Source: JANXYW01 sp031400455 (lineage in GTDB: Bacteria; Chloroflexota; Dehalococcoidia; DSTF01; JACRBR01). From it: a DNA stretch of 64,000 nt. The notes under the pieces are model-generated. The model had not been told where the DNA came from, searched no databases, and saw nothing but the letters and a program-made list of their open reading frames with translations. The position numbers and the translations under genes are program-made. This document shows, in pieces, positions 1 through 8,069 of this stretch (positions are counted from its first letter, which is position 1; every line of letters begins with the position of its first letter). Location: NCBI GenBank assembly GCA_031400455.1, contig JANNPX010000028.1:45368-109367 (forward strand), read 5' to 3'.

Positions 1-808
1 AGTATCGGCGGCCTTCGCCGGTGAGGACGCGACCGAAGGTTAGGCCTGGGAAGTGACTCGTGCCGACGAGAGTTCCCGTGCCCTCGACCTCACGCGCGAG
101 TGCTTCTTGCGAGCGGCGCGCGAGCTTCGGATCGATGTCGCCGAGGCCGGACCATTCAGGCTCTTCGAGTTGCACCGGGCAGCTGATCCCGTCGCCAAGC
201 AGGAACGCGCGCGCATCGCCGGACGAAAGCACCACGCCAGCGTGGCCGGGGGTATGCCCCGGCATCGCGTACACGTCGATGCCCGGCGCCAGCGACGTAC
301 CGCCGTCGGCGGCTTCGAACTGCGGCGCGACGGCCGCGAAGATGTCCCGGCGCGCGATCGACCCGGCGGGGAGATCGTCGCCGGTCCAGTACGACTGCTC
401 GGCGGAGGTCCAGCGGTAGACGGCGTTCGGGAACGTCGCCTGCATCTCGCCATCCACCTTCAGTGCGGCTGAGCCGCAGTGGTCAGCGTGCAGATGCGTA
501 ATGAAGACGACGTCGATATCGGCGGGCTTGACGCCTGCTTCAGCCAGCTGGCCCAGCAGCTCCCCGCCACGGTAGTCACCAAATTTGACAGGCCCGAGCC
601 CGGTATCGATGAGCACGCGCCGGTCGCCCGACCGCACGACGAAGCAGCCGAATGGGAACGTGAGCTTGCCCTCGTGGTCGGCCCAGCGGGCGTGCTGCTC
701 CCACTGGCTGGCCGTGGTTTCGGCGAAGTAGCCCACTGCGGGGAAGCTCACCTCACCGTCAGAAACGGCGATGACTTCAAGGTCGCCCACGGTGAACGTG
801 TTCGGCAT
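1..808 (-). CDS. MBL-fold metallo-hydrolase, 3' end outside window
   Basis: Metallo-beta-lactamase-fold hydrolase, probably cytoplasmic; the substrate cannot be told. The reading frame is open from an ATG at 808, preceded by GAGAGGG, through base 2 of the window without a stop, so at least 269 residues are present and the C-terminus is missing. The zinc signature THLHADH lies at residues 104-110, an LIDTG strand at about 66-70, and a later GHTPGH motif supplies another metal histidine. Short beta-lactamase-fold thiolesterases, lactonases and quorum-quenching enzymes all share these motifs. The fold is secure, the reaction is not. Confidence 0.85.
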   Translation of the reverse strand, partial: MPNTFTVGDLEVIAVSDGEVSFPAVGYFAETTASQWEQHARWADHEGKLTFPFGCFVVRSGDRRVLIDTGLGPVKFGDYRGGELLGQLAEAGVKPADIDVVFITHLHADHCGSAALKVDGEMQATFPNAVYRWTSAEQSYWTGDDLPAGSIARRDIFAAVAPQFEAADGGTSLAPGIDVYAMPGHTPGHAGVVLSSGDARAFLLGDGISCPVQLEEPEWSGLGDIDPKLARRSQEALAREVEGTGTLVGTSHFPGLTFGRVLTGEGRRY

Positions 809-886
809 GATGCACCCTCTCGAAGACGTGCAATCCCGCTACGGTGGTGAATCATAGTGTGGGTGAGGAACGGGTGGAAGGGTTGG

Positions 887-1669
887 CTAAACCGCGGCGA
901 CCCCAGCGAGCAGGTTCGCGACTGTGCGGTAGACGTCGGGGTTGAAGGCCATGCCGATGTGCGTGGCGGTGACTTCGCGGTTGAGTTCCGCTTCGTCTTC
1001 GATGCACGACTCCCAGGCGACGACGCCATCGCACTTCGAGAAGATGGCGTTGCGCTGAAAGTCGTCCGGCCGCGGGTCATCGCGCAGTGCCGAAACGAAC
1101 TCGCAGGAGCACTCCGGCGTGAAGCAGCTGCTCGTTACTTCACGGCGGCCCTTTCGTTCGCGGACGATGTTCGACCGCACGAAGTTCGCGGCGCTGAGCA
1201 CGAGCGGGTGCGCTCGGACACTGCGGAAGGGCGAACCCATGGTGATGACCTGCCTGACCATCGAGGGCTCGCGATGGCCGGCGGCCCGCGCGAGCATGCC
1301 GCCGAGACTGTGGCCAACGATGGAGACTGGCCGACCGGTATCTTCGTAGGCTTGCTGGACGGTCATGACGAGACGTTGGGTGAGGAGATCCGGACAGTCG
1401 ACGTTGCGCCCGATGCCGGAGAAATAGGGCTTGTAGCCGATGCGGCGCAGCCACAGGTGCATCTCTGTGAGGTAGCGGTCGTCGCCGAGGAAGCCGGGTA
1501 CGAGCACGACGGCCTCGCCATTGCCGCGTGGCACGCCGAAACCGTAGTAGACAGGAGAGAGGTGGAGCGCCAGCCAGTCGACCGGGAAGAGCGCCTCGAT
1601 CCACAGGGGGCGATTCGTCGGCTCATAGCCGGCGAGCAGGTCGGGTGAGGCAACTCCGTTCGTCGTCAC
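887..1669 (-). CDS. Alpha/beta-hydrolase, lipase-like
   Basis: A 260-residue alpha/beta-hydrolase. The oxyanion-strand motif VLVPGF is at about residues 55-60 and the nucleophile elbow GHSLGG at 119-124 puts the catalytic serine at 121; a conserved histidine near the C-terminus (ATHIGM) could complete the triad. The frame stays open upstream to 1951, but the GTG at 1669 has an AAGGGGAAGC ribosome site and avoids overlap with the divergent acyltransferase gene, so it is preferred. It resembles triacylglycerol lipase or PGAP1-like esterases. Sitting back to back with a wax ester/DGAT gene, it could act on neutral lipids, but that is inference. Confidence 0.75.
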   Translation of the reverse strand: MTTNGVASPDLLAGYEPTNRPLWIEALFPVDWLALHLSPVYYGFGVPRGNGEAVVLVPGFLGDDRYLTEMHLWLRRIGYKPYFSGIGRNVDCPDLLTQRLVMTVQQAYEDTGRPVSIVGHSLGGMLARAAGHREPSMVRQVITMGSPFRSVRAHPLVLSAANFVRSNIVRERKGRREVTSSCFTPECSCEFVSALRDDPRPDDFQRNAIFSKCDGVVAWESCIEDEAELNREVTATHIGMAFNPDVYRTVANLLAGVAAV

Positions 1670-1844
1670 GCTTCCCCCTTGTACGACGCTTGCGCATCTA
1701 TGGGCAGATCGCGCCAGGGCGTACACATCGCCCACATGATACAGAATGCCCACGCCCGAGCGGCGTATCACCCCTTCGGGCGCAACATAGGCGAATTTCT
1801 CGTCGAATCTTATCGCCCCGGTAATGTGCGCCGCGATTCCGGGG

Positions 1845-1873
1845 AGTATAATCGCATTGAGACTGCCCGTCCA
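1845..1873 (-). promoter_or_regulatory. Candidate divergent promoter between lipase and WS/DGAT genes
   Basis: On the minus strand TGGACG (1868-1873) and TATACT (1845-1850) are 17 bp apart, a reasonable sigma-70-type promoter for the lipase. On the plus strand the overlapping TATAAT at 1847-1852 lies 54 bp before the acyltransferase start, though it has no good -35 hexamer. The two -10 elements overlap, so transcription in the two directions may compete. Confidence 0.4.
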
Positions 1874-1905
1874 CACGTGAATTCGGCGGCGCTGGAGGCA
1901 ATGCC

Positions 1906-3423
1906 ATGGCTCCGACCACTCTTTCGCAGCGCATGAGCGCCGAGGATGCATCGTTTCTCTACTTCGAGAAGCCGCACGCGCCCCTGCACATCGGCTCCGT
2001 TGCTATCTACGAGGGCACGATCCCGTTCGACAAGATGTACGCCAGCCTTGACGCCCGGATGCACCTCATCCCGCGGTATCGCCAGCGTGCCATCATCCCG
2101 CCGCTCTACGCCGGCCACCCGACGTGGCAGGATGACCCGCAGTTTTCGCTGGATCGCCACGTGCGGCTCGTGCAGCTTCCCGCGCCGGGCACGCGCGAAC
2201 AGCTCCTGGAATTCTGCAGCGATCTCTTCGCCGAGATGCTTCCTCGCGATCGGCCGCTCTGGGACATCACGATGATCCACGGGCTTGAGGGCGGCAATAC
2301 CGCCTATCTGAGCCGGGTGCACCACTGCATGGTCGACGGCGTGTCGGGCATCGAGTTGCTGCTCGCGATCCTCGATCTCGTACCGAACCCCGAGCCGACG
2401 CCACCGCCGGCCGAGCCGTGGAAGCCCGCGGAACTTTCGCGCCCACTCGAATCGTGGGCGGACGCGATGTTCGATCAATGGAACCGCGACATTCACGCGT
2501 TCACCGAATGGCAGCAGAACCTCCTCGACCCGCGGTCCCAGGTGCGCCAGATGACGGAACTGGGGCGGGCGATGCAGGTCGCGCTGCCCGCGGCAATGCG
2601 CCGTCCGGCGGCAACGCCATGGAACAAGCCCATCACCGGCAAGCGCCGCGTGGCGGTGACGCACATGTCGTTTCAGGAAGTGCGCGGCATCCGCAGCGCG
2701 ATCGGCGGCACCGTCAACGACGTGATGCTGACGATCCTTGGCGGCGCGCTGGGCCGATATCTGGAAGAGCACGGCGTGAAGACGCCGGGCATGACGCTAC
2801 GCGTCATGATCCCCGTCAACGTCCGCTCCGACGACGAGAAGGGCGCGCTGGGCAACCGCGTGTCGATGATGCTGCCGGAATTGCCGGTCGGCATCCCCAA
2901 CGCGCCCGAACGCCTCGCTGCGGTCCAGGGCGAGATGGGCCGGCTGAAGGAGCACAATCAAGCCAACGCTTTTGAATCGCTGATGCGGATGGGGACGAAC
3001 TTGCCAGCCGCGTACCACGCGCTGGCGGGACTGGGTGGCGTCCCGCCGGGCGGCGCAAACCTCGTCTGCACGAACGTGCCGGGGCCGATGATCCCGCTGT
3101 ACAGCGTCGGGCACCGCATGCTGGAGCACTACCCGTTCGTGCCGCTGGCGGGTGACATGGGCATCGGCGTGGGCATCACCAGCTTCGACAAGTCGCTCTA
3201 TCTCGGCATCATGTCCGACCCGACGATCATCGACGATGTCGACAAGATCGCACGGTACGCCGCCGAAGAGTTCACGATGTTGCGCGACGCGGCCGGTGTG
3301 CCCGTCAGCGACCTGCCCGACTTCGCGCGACCGGCTCGAAACGGGAACGGCAACGGGCAGACTGGCGCTTCGAAAGCCGCAGAGACGCCGGCGCGAGCGC
3401 AGGAGCCTGCGCCGGCGACGTAG
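1906..3423 (+). CDS. Wax ester synthase/diacylglycerol acyltransferase (WS/DGAT)
   Basis: Acyl-CoA-dependent acyltransferase that esterifies fatty alcohols or diacylglycerol, giving wax esters or triacylglycerol at the membrane face. At 505 residues it is slightly longer than the usual 450-480. The active-site HHxxxDG motif is HHCMVDG at residues 139-145; the C-terminal half carries the second conserved block (NVPGP, about residue 388). The last 40 residues are a Gly/Asn/Ala/Pro-rich tail probably outside the fold. The start ATG is 7 bp after GGAGG; a second ATG at 1901 is out of frame. The family is best known from actinobacteria and gammaproteobacteria. A strong hairpin terminator follows. 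Confidence 0.92.
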   Translation: MAPTTLSQRMSAEDASFLYFEKPHAPLHIGSVAIYEGTIPFDKMYASLDARMHLIPRYRQRAIIPPLYAGHPTWQDDPQFSLDRHVRLVQLPAPGTREQLLEFCSDLFAEMLPRDRPLWDITMIHGLEGGNTAYLSRVHHCMVDGVSGIELLLAILDLVPNPEPTPPPAEPWKPAELSRPLESWADAMFDQWNRDIHAFTEWQQNLLDPRSQVRQMTELGRAMQVALPAAMRRPAATPWNKPITGKRRVAVTHMSFQEVRGIRSAIGGTVNDVMLTILGGALGRYLEEHGVKTPGMTLRVMIPVNVRSDDEKGALGNRVSMMLPELPVGIPNAPERLAAVQGEMGRLKEHNQANAFESLMRMGTNLPAAYHALAGLGGVPPGGANLVCTNVPGPMIPLYSVGHRMLEHYPFVPLAGDMGIGVGITSFDKSLYLGIMSDPTIIDDVDKIARYAAEEFTMLRDAAGVPVSDLPDFARPARNGNGNGQTGASKAAETPARAQEPAPAT

Positions 3424-3457
3424 TGGCGCCGTCTCGCGGCTATGCGCACAACAAGCA

Positions 3458-3483
3458 GGGCGGAGCTAGCATGCTCCGCCCTT
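3458..3483 (+). terminator. Hairpin terminator after WS/DGAT
   Basis: Perfect 9-bp stem GGGCGGAGC/GCTCCGCCC with a six-base loop (TAGCAT), followed by TTC. It lies between the stops of two convergent genes (3423 and 3553) and could work in both directions, although neither side has a long T-run. Confidence 0.7.
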
Positions 3484-3552
3484 CACCTATCCTGCGCTTG
3501 CACCACCTCATCGCTGGCTTCGAGGTGCGGCAGTCCTGGCATGGCAGCGAAC

Positions 3553-4560
3553 TCAATAGTCGAAGTTGGCCCATGCTTCCGCGCCGACCGGCGACGTGAC
3601 GACCGTCCCCACCGTGCCGAGGTACTCGCTCCCGTTTCCCGAGGCGACGTTGCGGACGATCAGGTTCGCGGCGCTGATGCCGTTGTTGATGCCCACGAGG
3701 CTGTCCGTCGCCGTGTTCCCCTCGATTCGATTCCCGGCTCCCGTTATCCATATCGCGCTTGTGGTGCTCAGCGTCGAGAGGTTCCCGATCACCGTTGAGT
3801 CGGAAGTGACCTTGATTCCCGTGACGCCGATCGATCGCACGACATTGTTCTGAATCGTGCTGGCATCACCGGTACTGATGCCGTTCTGAGTACCTTTAAC
3901 CGTATTCCGTTCCACCAAGCTTCCCTCTCCGACTTGAATGCCGGTTCCGGACGGGGACGGAGCGCCTATCATCGACACAGCGCACCCGGTGACGATGGCG
4001 AATGGGCCTGCCTCTATCCCTTCGTTCGAATTGTTCTGTGCGACGCAGTCCCTGATTATGCTGCTGGAGCCGACATTGATGCCGTCGCCGCCATTTCCAT
4101 ACGCACGAATGTCGTCAACGACGGCCCTGTTAATTTGAGCCAGTCCGATACCGCTCGCCCACCCGGTGACCGTGCCATTGCGAATCGTGATGTTGTCATA
4201 CGTGGCCGCCGAATAGATGCCGATTCCTCCGGCGGTCGATCCCCCGGTCATCGTGAAGCCGGACAGATCGAGCGTCACGTTACTCACGCCGATTTGGATG
4301 CCGTGGCTAAACCCGATCCCCGTCAGATTGCCCGTCAGGAAGTACGAGCCGGGCTGACTGATAACGATCGGGAATGTGCCGTTCCAGCCCACCGGCGGGA
4401 TCGGGCTGCGCGGCTCCACCTGCGGTAGCGTGCCGGTCGATGACGGCGCGGCGGGCGGGTCGAGCGGGCCGCCGCTGACGACGCCGGTCAGCGCGGCGGC
4501 GACGAACAGCGCGAGTACTCCGGCGACGAGCCAACCAGCGCGATTGATGTTGTTCTGCAT
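3553..4560 (-). CDS. Secreted right-handed beta-helix repeat protein (paralogue A)
   Basis: A 335-residue protein with an N-terminal hydrophobic segment (about residues 8-30, GWLVAGVLALFV...) that is a signal peptide or anchor, a Pro/Ser-rich spacer, and then successive N-I-x-V/T-I-R-N type turns typical of NosD/CASH right-handed parallel beta-helices (pectate-lyase-like fold). No catalytic residues of polysaccharide lyases can be assigned. The ATG at 4560 follows AGAGGGAAC; the frame runs on to 4581 but lacks a ribosome site there. The N-terminal 40 residues and about 85 bp of leader DNA are nearly the same as in the gene at 5281-6189, so the two are paralogues. Likely exported; role unknown. 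Confidence 0.8.
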   Translation of the reverse strand: MQNNINRAGWLVAGVLALFVAAALTGVVSGGPLDPPAAPSSTGTLPQVEPRSPIPPVGWNGTFPIVISQPGSYFLTGNLTGIGFSHGIQIGVSNVTLDLSGFTMTGGSTAGGIGIYSAATYDNITIRNGTVTGWASGIGLAQINRAVVDDIRAYGNGGDGINVGSSSIIRDCVAQNNSNEGIEAGPFAIVTGCAVSMIGAPSPSGTGIQVGEGSLVERNTVKGTQNGISTGDASTIQNNVVRSIGVTGIKVTSDSTVIGNLSTLSTTSAIWITGAGNRIEGNTATDSLVGINNGISAANLIVRNVASGNGSEYLGTVGTVVTSPVGAEAWANFDY

Positions 4561-4645
4561 GGCCGTTCCCTCTGTGTACAAATGCGTAGGTATCGCTAGC
4601 TTACGCGCGGGGGAAGCAGAGCGTTACGGCGGCGTCAATTTCAGG
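4561..4645 (-). repeat. Leader region shared with the second beta-helix gene
   Basis: About 85 bp directly upstream of paralogue A align without obvious large gaps to 6190-6275 upstream of paralogue B, at roughly three bases in four by eye. Conserved blocks include GTACACAGAGGGAAC around the ribosome site and TTGACG near the distal end. Such conservation outside the coding region means the duplication included the promoter and leader, or that the leader is under selection. Confidence 0.7.
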
Positions 4646-4718
4646 AAGCGACCGCCTTACGGCGTTGGCTTCGTCGCGCACAGCCGTGACTGGGACGGCG
4701 GCAATGACCCAGTGTGGG

Positions 4719-5108
4719 TTACGGCCGCGATGACACGCGGATGTAATAGCCATCCGGATCGACGACGCGGAAGTCGGTCACTCCCCACGACCGCATTCCA
4801 AGCGCCCGAGAGATCGGGTAGTTGGCCTCAACGACGCGCTGGTAGCACGCATCCACATCATCGACGTCAAGCACGATCTCTACGCCTGCGCCCTTCTGCG
4901 CGTTTAGCGCGGCTTGCGAGAACACGTGGTTTGGCGGCAGCCGATCCTGCAAACCGAGCCCGAACGTGACGTTACCACTGCGCACGCCAACGTAGTCGGC
5001 ATGCTCGTCATCGGTGCTGAACCCGAGGACGTCGCGGTAGAACGCAGCGCTCACGCCGAGATCCTTTACGAACAGCTCCATACGCAGTGTCATGCCTCGG
5101 GCCATCAT
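4719..5108 (-). CDS. VOC-superfamily protein (glyoxalase/bleomycin resistance fold)
   Basis: A 129-residue single-domain vicinal-oxygen-chelate protein. It begins with the typical MELFVKDLGVSAAFYRD segment (beta-alpha unit with the first metal position replaced by E), includes VEIVLDVDDVDACYQRV in the second module, and ends with the family's VVDPDGYYIRV motif whose terminal residues usually carry a metal ligand. Start: two adjacent ATGs (5108 and 5105) follow AGGGGA. The substrate of such proteins cannot be predicted: glyoxalase, dioxygenase and antibiotic-binding roles all occur. It lies between the two beta-helix paralogues on the same strand. Confidence 0.8.
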   Translation of the reverse strand: MMARGMTLRMELFVKDLGVSAAFYRDVLGFSTDDEHADYVGVRSGNVTFGLGLQDRLPPNHVFSQAALNAQKGAGVEIVLDVDDVDACYQRVVEANYPISRALGMRSWGVTDFRVVDPDGYYIRVSSRP

Positions 5109-5280
5109 ATTCTCCCCTATCAAGAAACACCCGCGCTGCCGCTGGAACATCAGAGCCCGGTGACCGGCGTCCGCCTCCCTGGACAAGGTTGAACGCCACC
5201 CGACGACGTTGACGGCGGCGACGAGCAGCACCAGCGGGAGGACGGCATGATGTTCTTCGACCCCGAGAAGTCTCCGGCTC

Positions 5281-6189
5281 CTAGCACACCGCCCGATGCG
5301 CGCGGTTCGTGTGCGGATCAGTGGTGTTCACGGGCGCGAAGGTGTTGAGCGAGGCAACCACTACGATGGAGGTGGGACAAGAGATCACATTGTCCACCAC
5401 GACGTTGTTGTCGCCGACGACGTAGACGTCAGCTCCGCTGTTGAACCCCATGTCGTTGCCGCGCACGGTCACATCATCGGCGTCGTTGACTACAATCCCG
5501 CCGCGATCCACGGTCTGCGACGTGTTGTTTCCCTTGATCACCGAGTCCTCGATCAACACGCCACCGGCGTATTGACTCAGATACACGCCTGCTACAGCGC
5601 TGTCCTCAATCAAGCACCGCCGAATCGTCACGCGCGAACCATCTGTGAAATCACCTCCCAACAGGAATCCGTGTTCGCCGCTGCCGGAGACGACGCAGTC
5701 TTCGACCACAGCACCGTTGTCGACTCGAAACGCGTGGAAGGCGCTGCCGTATACCGCGACGCGGGAGATATGAAGATCGGCAGCGCCCGGAGCTTCTACG
5801 CCGACGGCATTCCGCAAGACGCCGTTCGAGATGCGCACGCGGGCTCGGCCGCCGTCGACGTTGATCGCGTTCTGTTCCAGCGGGTCGACTCCCGTGATCG
5901 TGAACCCGCCAAGATCGAGTGTCACATCATCCGCAGAGATACGGACGCCGATGTTGGGACTTGCGAGCGGGATACCCATGCTACGCGTCAAGTAGTAACG
6001 ACCCGGCTGCGAGATGACGAACGGCAGGGAGGAGATCGGCGTCCCCGGCTCACGCACGCCGTCCGTGGACGCGGGCGAGCCGGGCGGATCGAGCGGGCCG
6101 CCGCTGACGACACCGGTCAGCGCCGCACCGACGAACAGCGCGAGTACTCCGGCGACGAGCCAGCCGGCGCGATTGACGTTGGTTTGCAT
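5281..6189 (-). CDS. Secreted right-handed beta-helix repeat protein (paralogue B)
   Basis: A 302-residue paralogue of the protein encoded at 3553-4560. The N-terminal signal/anchor (NRAGWLVAGVLALFVGAALT) is almost identical, followed by GGPLDPP and then beta-helix coils with repeating V-x-I-x-x-C/N-x-I spacing (for example VTIRRCLIED, VLIEDSVIKGNN, VTVRGNDMGFNS). Cysteines at several turns may stack inside the helix. The ATG at 6189 has the AGAGGGAAC ribosome site seen for its paralogue. The helix bodies have diverged much more than the leader and N-terminus, suggesting different ligands or surface partners. Confidence 0.8.
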   Translation of the reverse strand: MQTNVNRAGWLVAGVLALFVGAALTGVVSGGPLDPPGSPASTDGVREPGTPISSLPFVISQPGRYYLTRSMGIPLASPNIGVRISADDVTLDLGGFTITGVDPLEQNAINVDGGRARVRISNGVLRNAVGVEAPGAADLHISRVAVYGSAFHAFRVDNGAVVEDCVVSGSGEHGFLLGGDFTDGSRVTIRRCLIEDSAVAGVYLSQYAGGVLIEDSVIKGNNTSQTVDRGGIVVNDADDVTVRGNDMGFNSGADVYVVGDNNVVVDNVISCPTSIVVVASLNTFAPVNTTDPHTNRAHRAVC

Positions 6190-6275
6190 GACGGTTCCCT
6201 CTGTGTACGAATGGGTAGTTGCCGCAAGCTTACGCTCGGCTGAGGCGGAGTGTCACGGAGGCCGTCAAGTTGGTA
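6190..6275 (-). repeat. Leader region shared with the first beta-helix gene
   Basis: Partner of the block at 4561-4645. The region contains the same TTGACG element roughly 80 bp before the start codon, the same CGTAAGCT core in the middle, and the same TACACAGAGGGAAC translation-start context. No consensus -10 lies 16-18 bp from the TTGACG in either copy, so a sigma-70 promoter is not proven. Confidence 0.65.
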
Positions 6276-6293
6276 GGCGTCAGCCCTGGTGGA

Positions 6294-6872
6294 CTAATCG
6301 TGGAAGCCGTCGACCTCGTAGCTCATGATGAGCATGTCGTGGGTGCGGCCCTCGGCGTCGACGACGTGATCGGCGAGCAGGGCTTCCGGGCGAAAGCCGA
6401 TGCGCTCGAAGGTGGCGCGCGCGGCCTTCTGGTCGGAGGTCATGTTGGCGGTGATCTTCTTCAGGCCGATCTCTTTCGCGATGAGGAACATCTCTTCGAC
6501 GAGGCGGGCGCCGAGGCGGATGCCGCGGTAGTCGGCGCCGACGTTCGTACGGATCTCGCCAACGTGGCGGGTCCAGAGCACCTCGTTGTGGTGGAGCGTC
6601 GCGTAGCCGGCGAGGTGGTCGCCTTCGTACGCCATGATCGAGACCGACTGATCGGCGTCTACGTTTCCGACCCACTGGTCGACGTTCTTCGGATCGGTGA
6701 TGTCCATGCGGAGGAAGAGCAGGTCCTGCTTGGGCAGGGCGCGCGCGAAGCGAACGATCTCGTCGCGATCGGCGCGGCTCATCAGCCGCAACTCGAGGGT
6801 CTTGCCATTGTCCATGCGGACATCACGCGGGAACGTCCGCCGGTAGCCGACTGCCTGCACATCCGTTGTCAT
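6294..6872 (-). CDS. GNAT-family N-acetyltransferase
   Basis: A 192-residue GNAT acetyltransferase using acetyl-CoA on an unknown amine. The acetyl-CoA pyrophosphate loop is visible as GADYRGIRLGARLVEE (R/Q-x-x-G-x-G/A variant) around residues 115-130, preceded by the beta-4 strand VGEIRTNV and followed by KKITANMTSDQKAARATFERIGF, the typical helix and kinked strand. The ATG at 6872 follows GGAAGGAG; upstream in-frame codons to 6938 lack a ribosome site. The arrangement resembles the acetyltransferases that follow protein-acetyltransferase-like modules, but this one is a lone domain. Confidence 0.82.
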   Translation of the reverse strand: MTTDVQAVGYRRTFPRDVRMDNGKTLELRLMSRADRDEIVRFARALPKQDLLFLRMDITDPKNVDQWVGNVDADQSVSIMAYEGDHLAGYATLHHNEVLWTRHVGEIRTNVGADYRGIRLGARLVEEMFLIAKEIGLKKITANMTSDQKAARATFERIGFRPEALLADHVVDAEGRTHDMLIMSYEVDGFHD

Positions 6873-6998
6873 TCCGAGTCTCCTTCCGCGCGGCGAGTCG
6901 GGGTGCGACATCCTGCCCCGAGCAATCGATCCTAACACAGCACGCGCCGGATGTGGAGATTCGCGCGGGCGATTCGCGAGACGATTTCGCGTCGAAGT

Positions 6999-7868
6999 CT
7001 AGCTCCGCCCGCGCGCCATCTCGGCAATGGCGGTGACATCGCCGGGATAGCCGCCCCCGGCGATGCCCGCCTTGACGATGGCAACGGTCCACGGACGGAG
7101 AATCTCGAGGAGTTCGCTCAGGCCGGAGCCGATGGCGTCGACCACGGGCGCCTCCATCTCGTCCGTTTCGGATTCGATGCGCTCGCGGAAGGCGCGTCCG
7201 TCCGGAGAGAAGGCGTCGCCATCCATCCAGCCCTTCGCGCGCATGCCGTCGATGGCGGCATCCATCTGAAGTACGGTCCAGCCGCGCGTGGCGGAGTACG
7301 ACTTCAACGGAATGCCCATCTGCAACTCGGACATGAGCTGGATCTCGACGGGCTGGAGCAGCGCTTTCGTCCAGACAGCGATGTGGCTATCGCCGCGGTG
7401 TTCACGCAGCATGTCGCAGCATCGCCAGAGCTGGCCGATGGGGTCCGTCGGGAAGGGCTGCGACTTGAGTCCGCTGAACAGGGGGTGCCCGGCTCCTTCC
7501 GCGACGTCGAGGCCGCGGCGGAGCAGTTCCACCGCGCGGCCAATCTGCTTCGCGTCGGGCTCGCCGAGCAGCCGACGCAGCGACGCGACGGCGCCGTCGT
7601 ACCGCGCTTGCAGGAGGGGCTCGGGTTCTATCTTCGACCAGCCTTCATCAACGGACGGCACGACGATCGCCGGGCTGAAGACGCCGAACGCGGATGTCAC
7701 GACGAGCCCGGTCGGCCTCCCCATGGACGCGCCGCGGCTGCAGAAGTAGCCGGGACCGTAGCCCGCAAGCCCGAGTTTGGCGTAGTTGGCGTGGGCCTCG
7801 GGGGCGAAGTAGACGTTCGCGCCGATGGGCTCGCACAGGTTGCGTATTGCTCTTGCTCGCTCGTCCAT
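6999..7868 (-). CDS. SCO6745-family protein
   Basis: A 289-residue soluble protein resembling the actinobacterial SCO6745 family, recognised from the opening RxLxEPIGANVYFAPEA and the SRGASMGRPTGLVVTSAFGVFSP region. These proteins have a predicted helix-rich fold with a winged-helix-like C-terminal part; no biochemical role is established. No catalytic motif is evident. The ATG at 7868 follows AGGAG. The family is mostly actinobacterial, so with the WS/DGAT gene this may point to exchange with actinobacteria. Confidence 0.65.
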   Translation of the reverse strand: MDERARAIRNLCEPIGANVYFAPEAHANYAKLGLAGYGPGYFCSRGASMGRPTGLVVTSAFGVFSPAIVVPSVDEGWSKIEPEPLLQARYDGAVASLRRLLGEPDAKQIGRAVELLRRGLDVAEGAGHPLFSGLKSQPFPTDPIGQLWRCCDMLREHRGDSHIAVWTKALLQPVEIQLMSELQMGIPLKSYSATRGWTVLQMDAAIDGMRAKGWMDGDAFSPDGRAFRERIESETDEMEAPVVDAIGSGLSELLEILRPWTVAIVKAGIAGGGYPGDVTAIAEMARGRS

Positions 7869-7950
7869 TTTCTGTGCTCCTTCTACGTGTCGCGCTCACC
7901 GCGTGTCGACGCACGTCGTTGCGGGACGAGCATCGTGCCCAGGCGGGAAA

Positions 7951-7976
7951 GATCCTTCGCTACGCTCTGGATGACA
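7951..7976. repeat. Dispersed GATCCTTCG...GGATGACA palindromic repeat
   Basis: Imperfect inverted repeat GATCCTTCGC/CTCTGGATGACA in the 201-bp gap between the CoA-transferase stop and the SCO6745-family start. A close relative lies at 49684-49711 (CATCCTTCGGCTTCGCTCAG then GATGACA). Translated on the minus strand it gives the QSVAKDLSRL string that often appears as spurious protein in environmental genomes. The rest of the gap holds no gene that I can support. Confidence 0.6.
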
Positions 7977-8069
7977 TGATGGGTGCGCCGGATGACAGAA
8001 ACCGCGCTCACGATAACGCGATCCGTACCCACGACCACATGATGGGCGATCGGGCGGCCACCGCAATCA

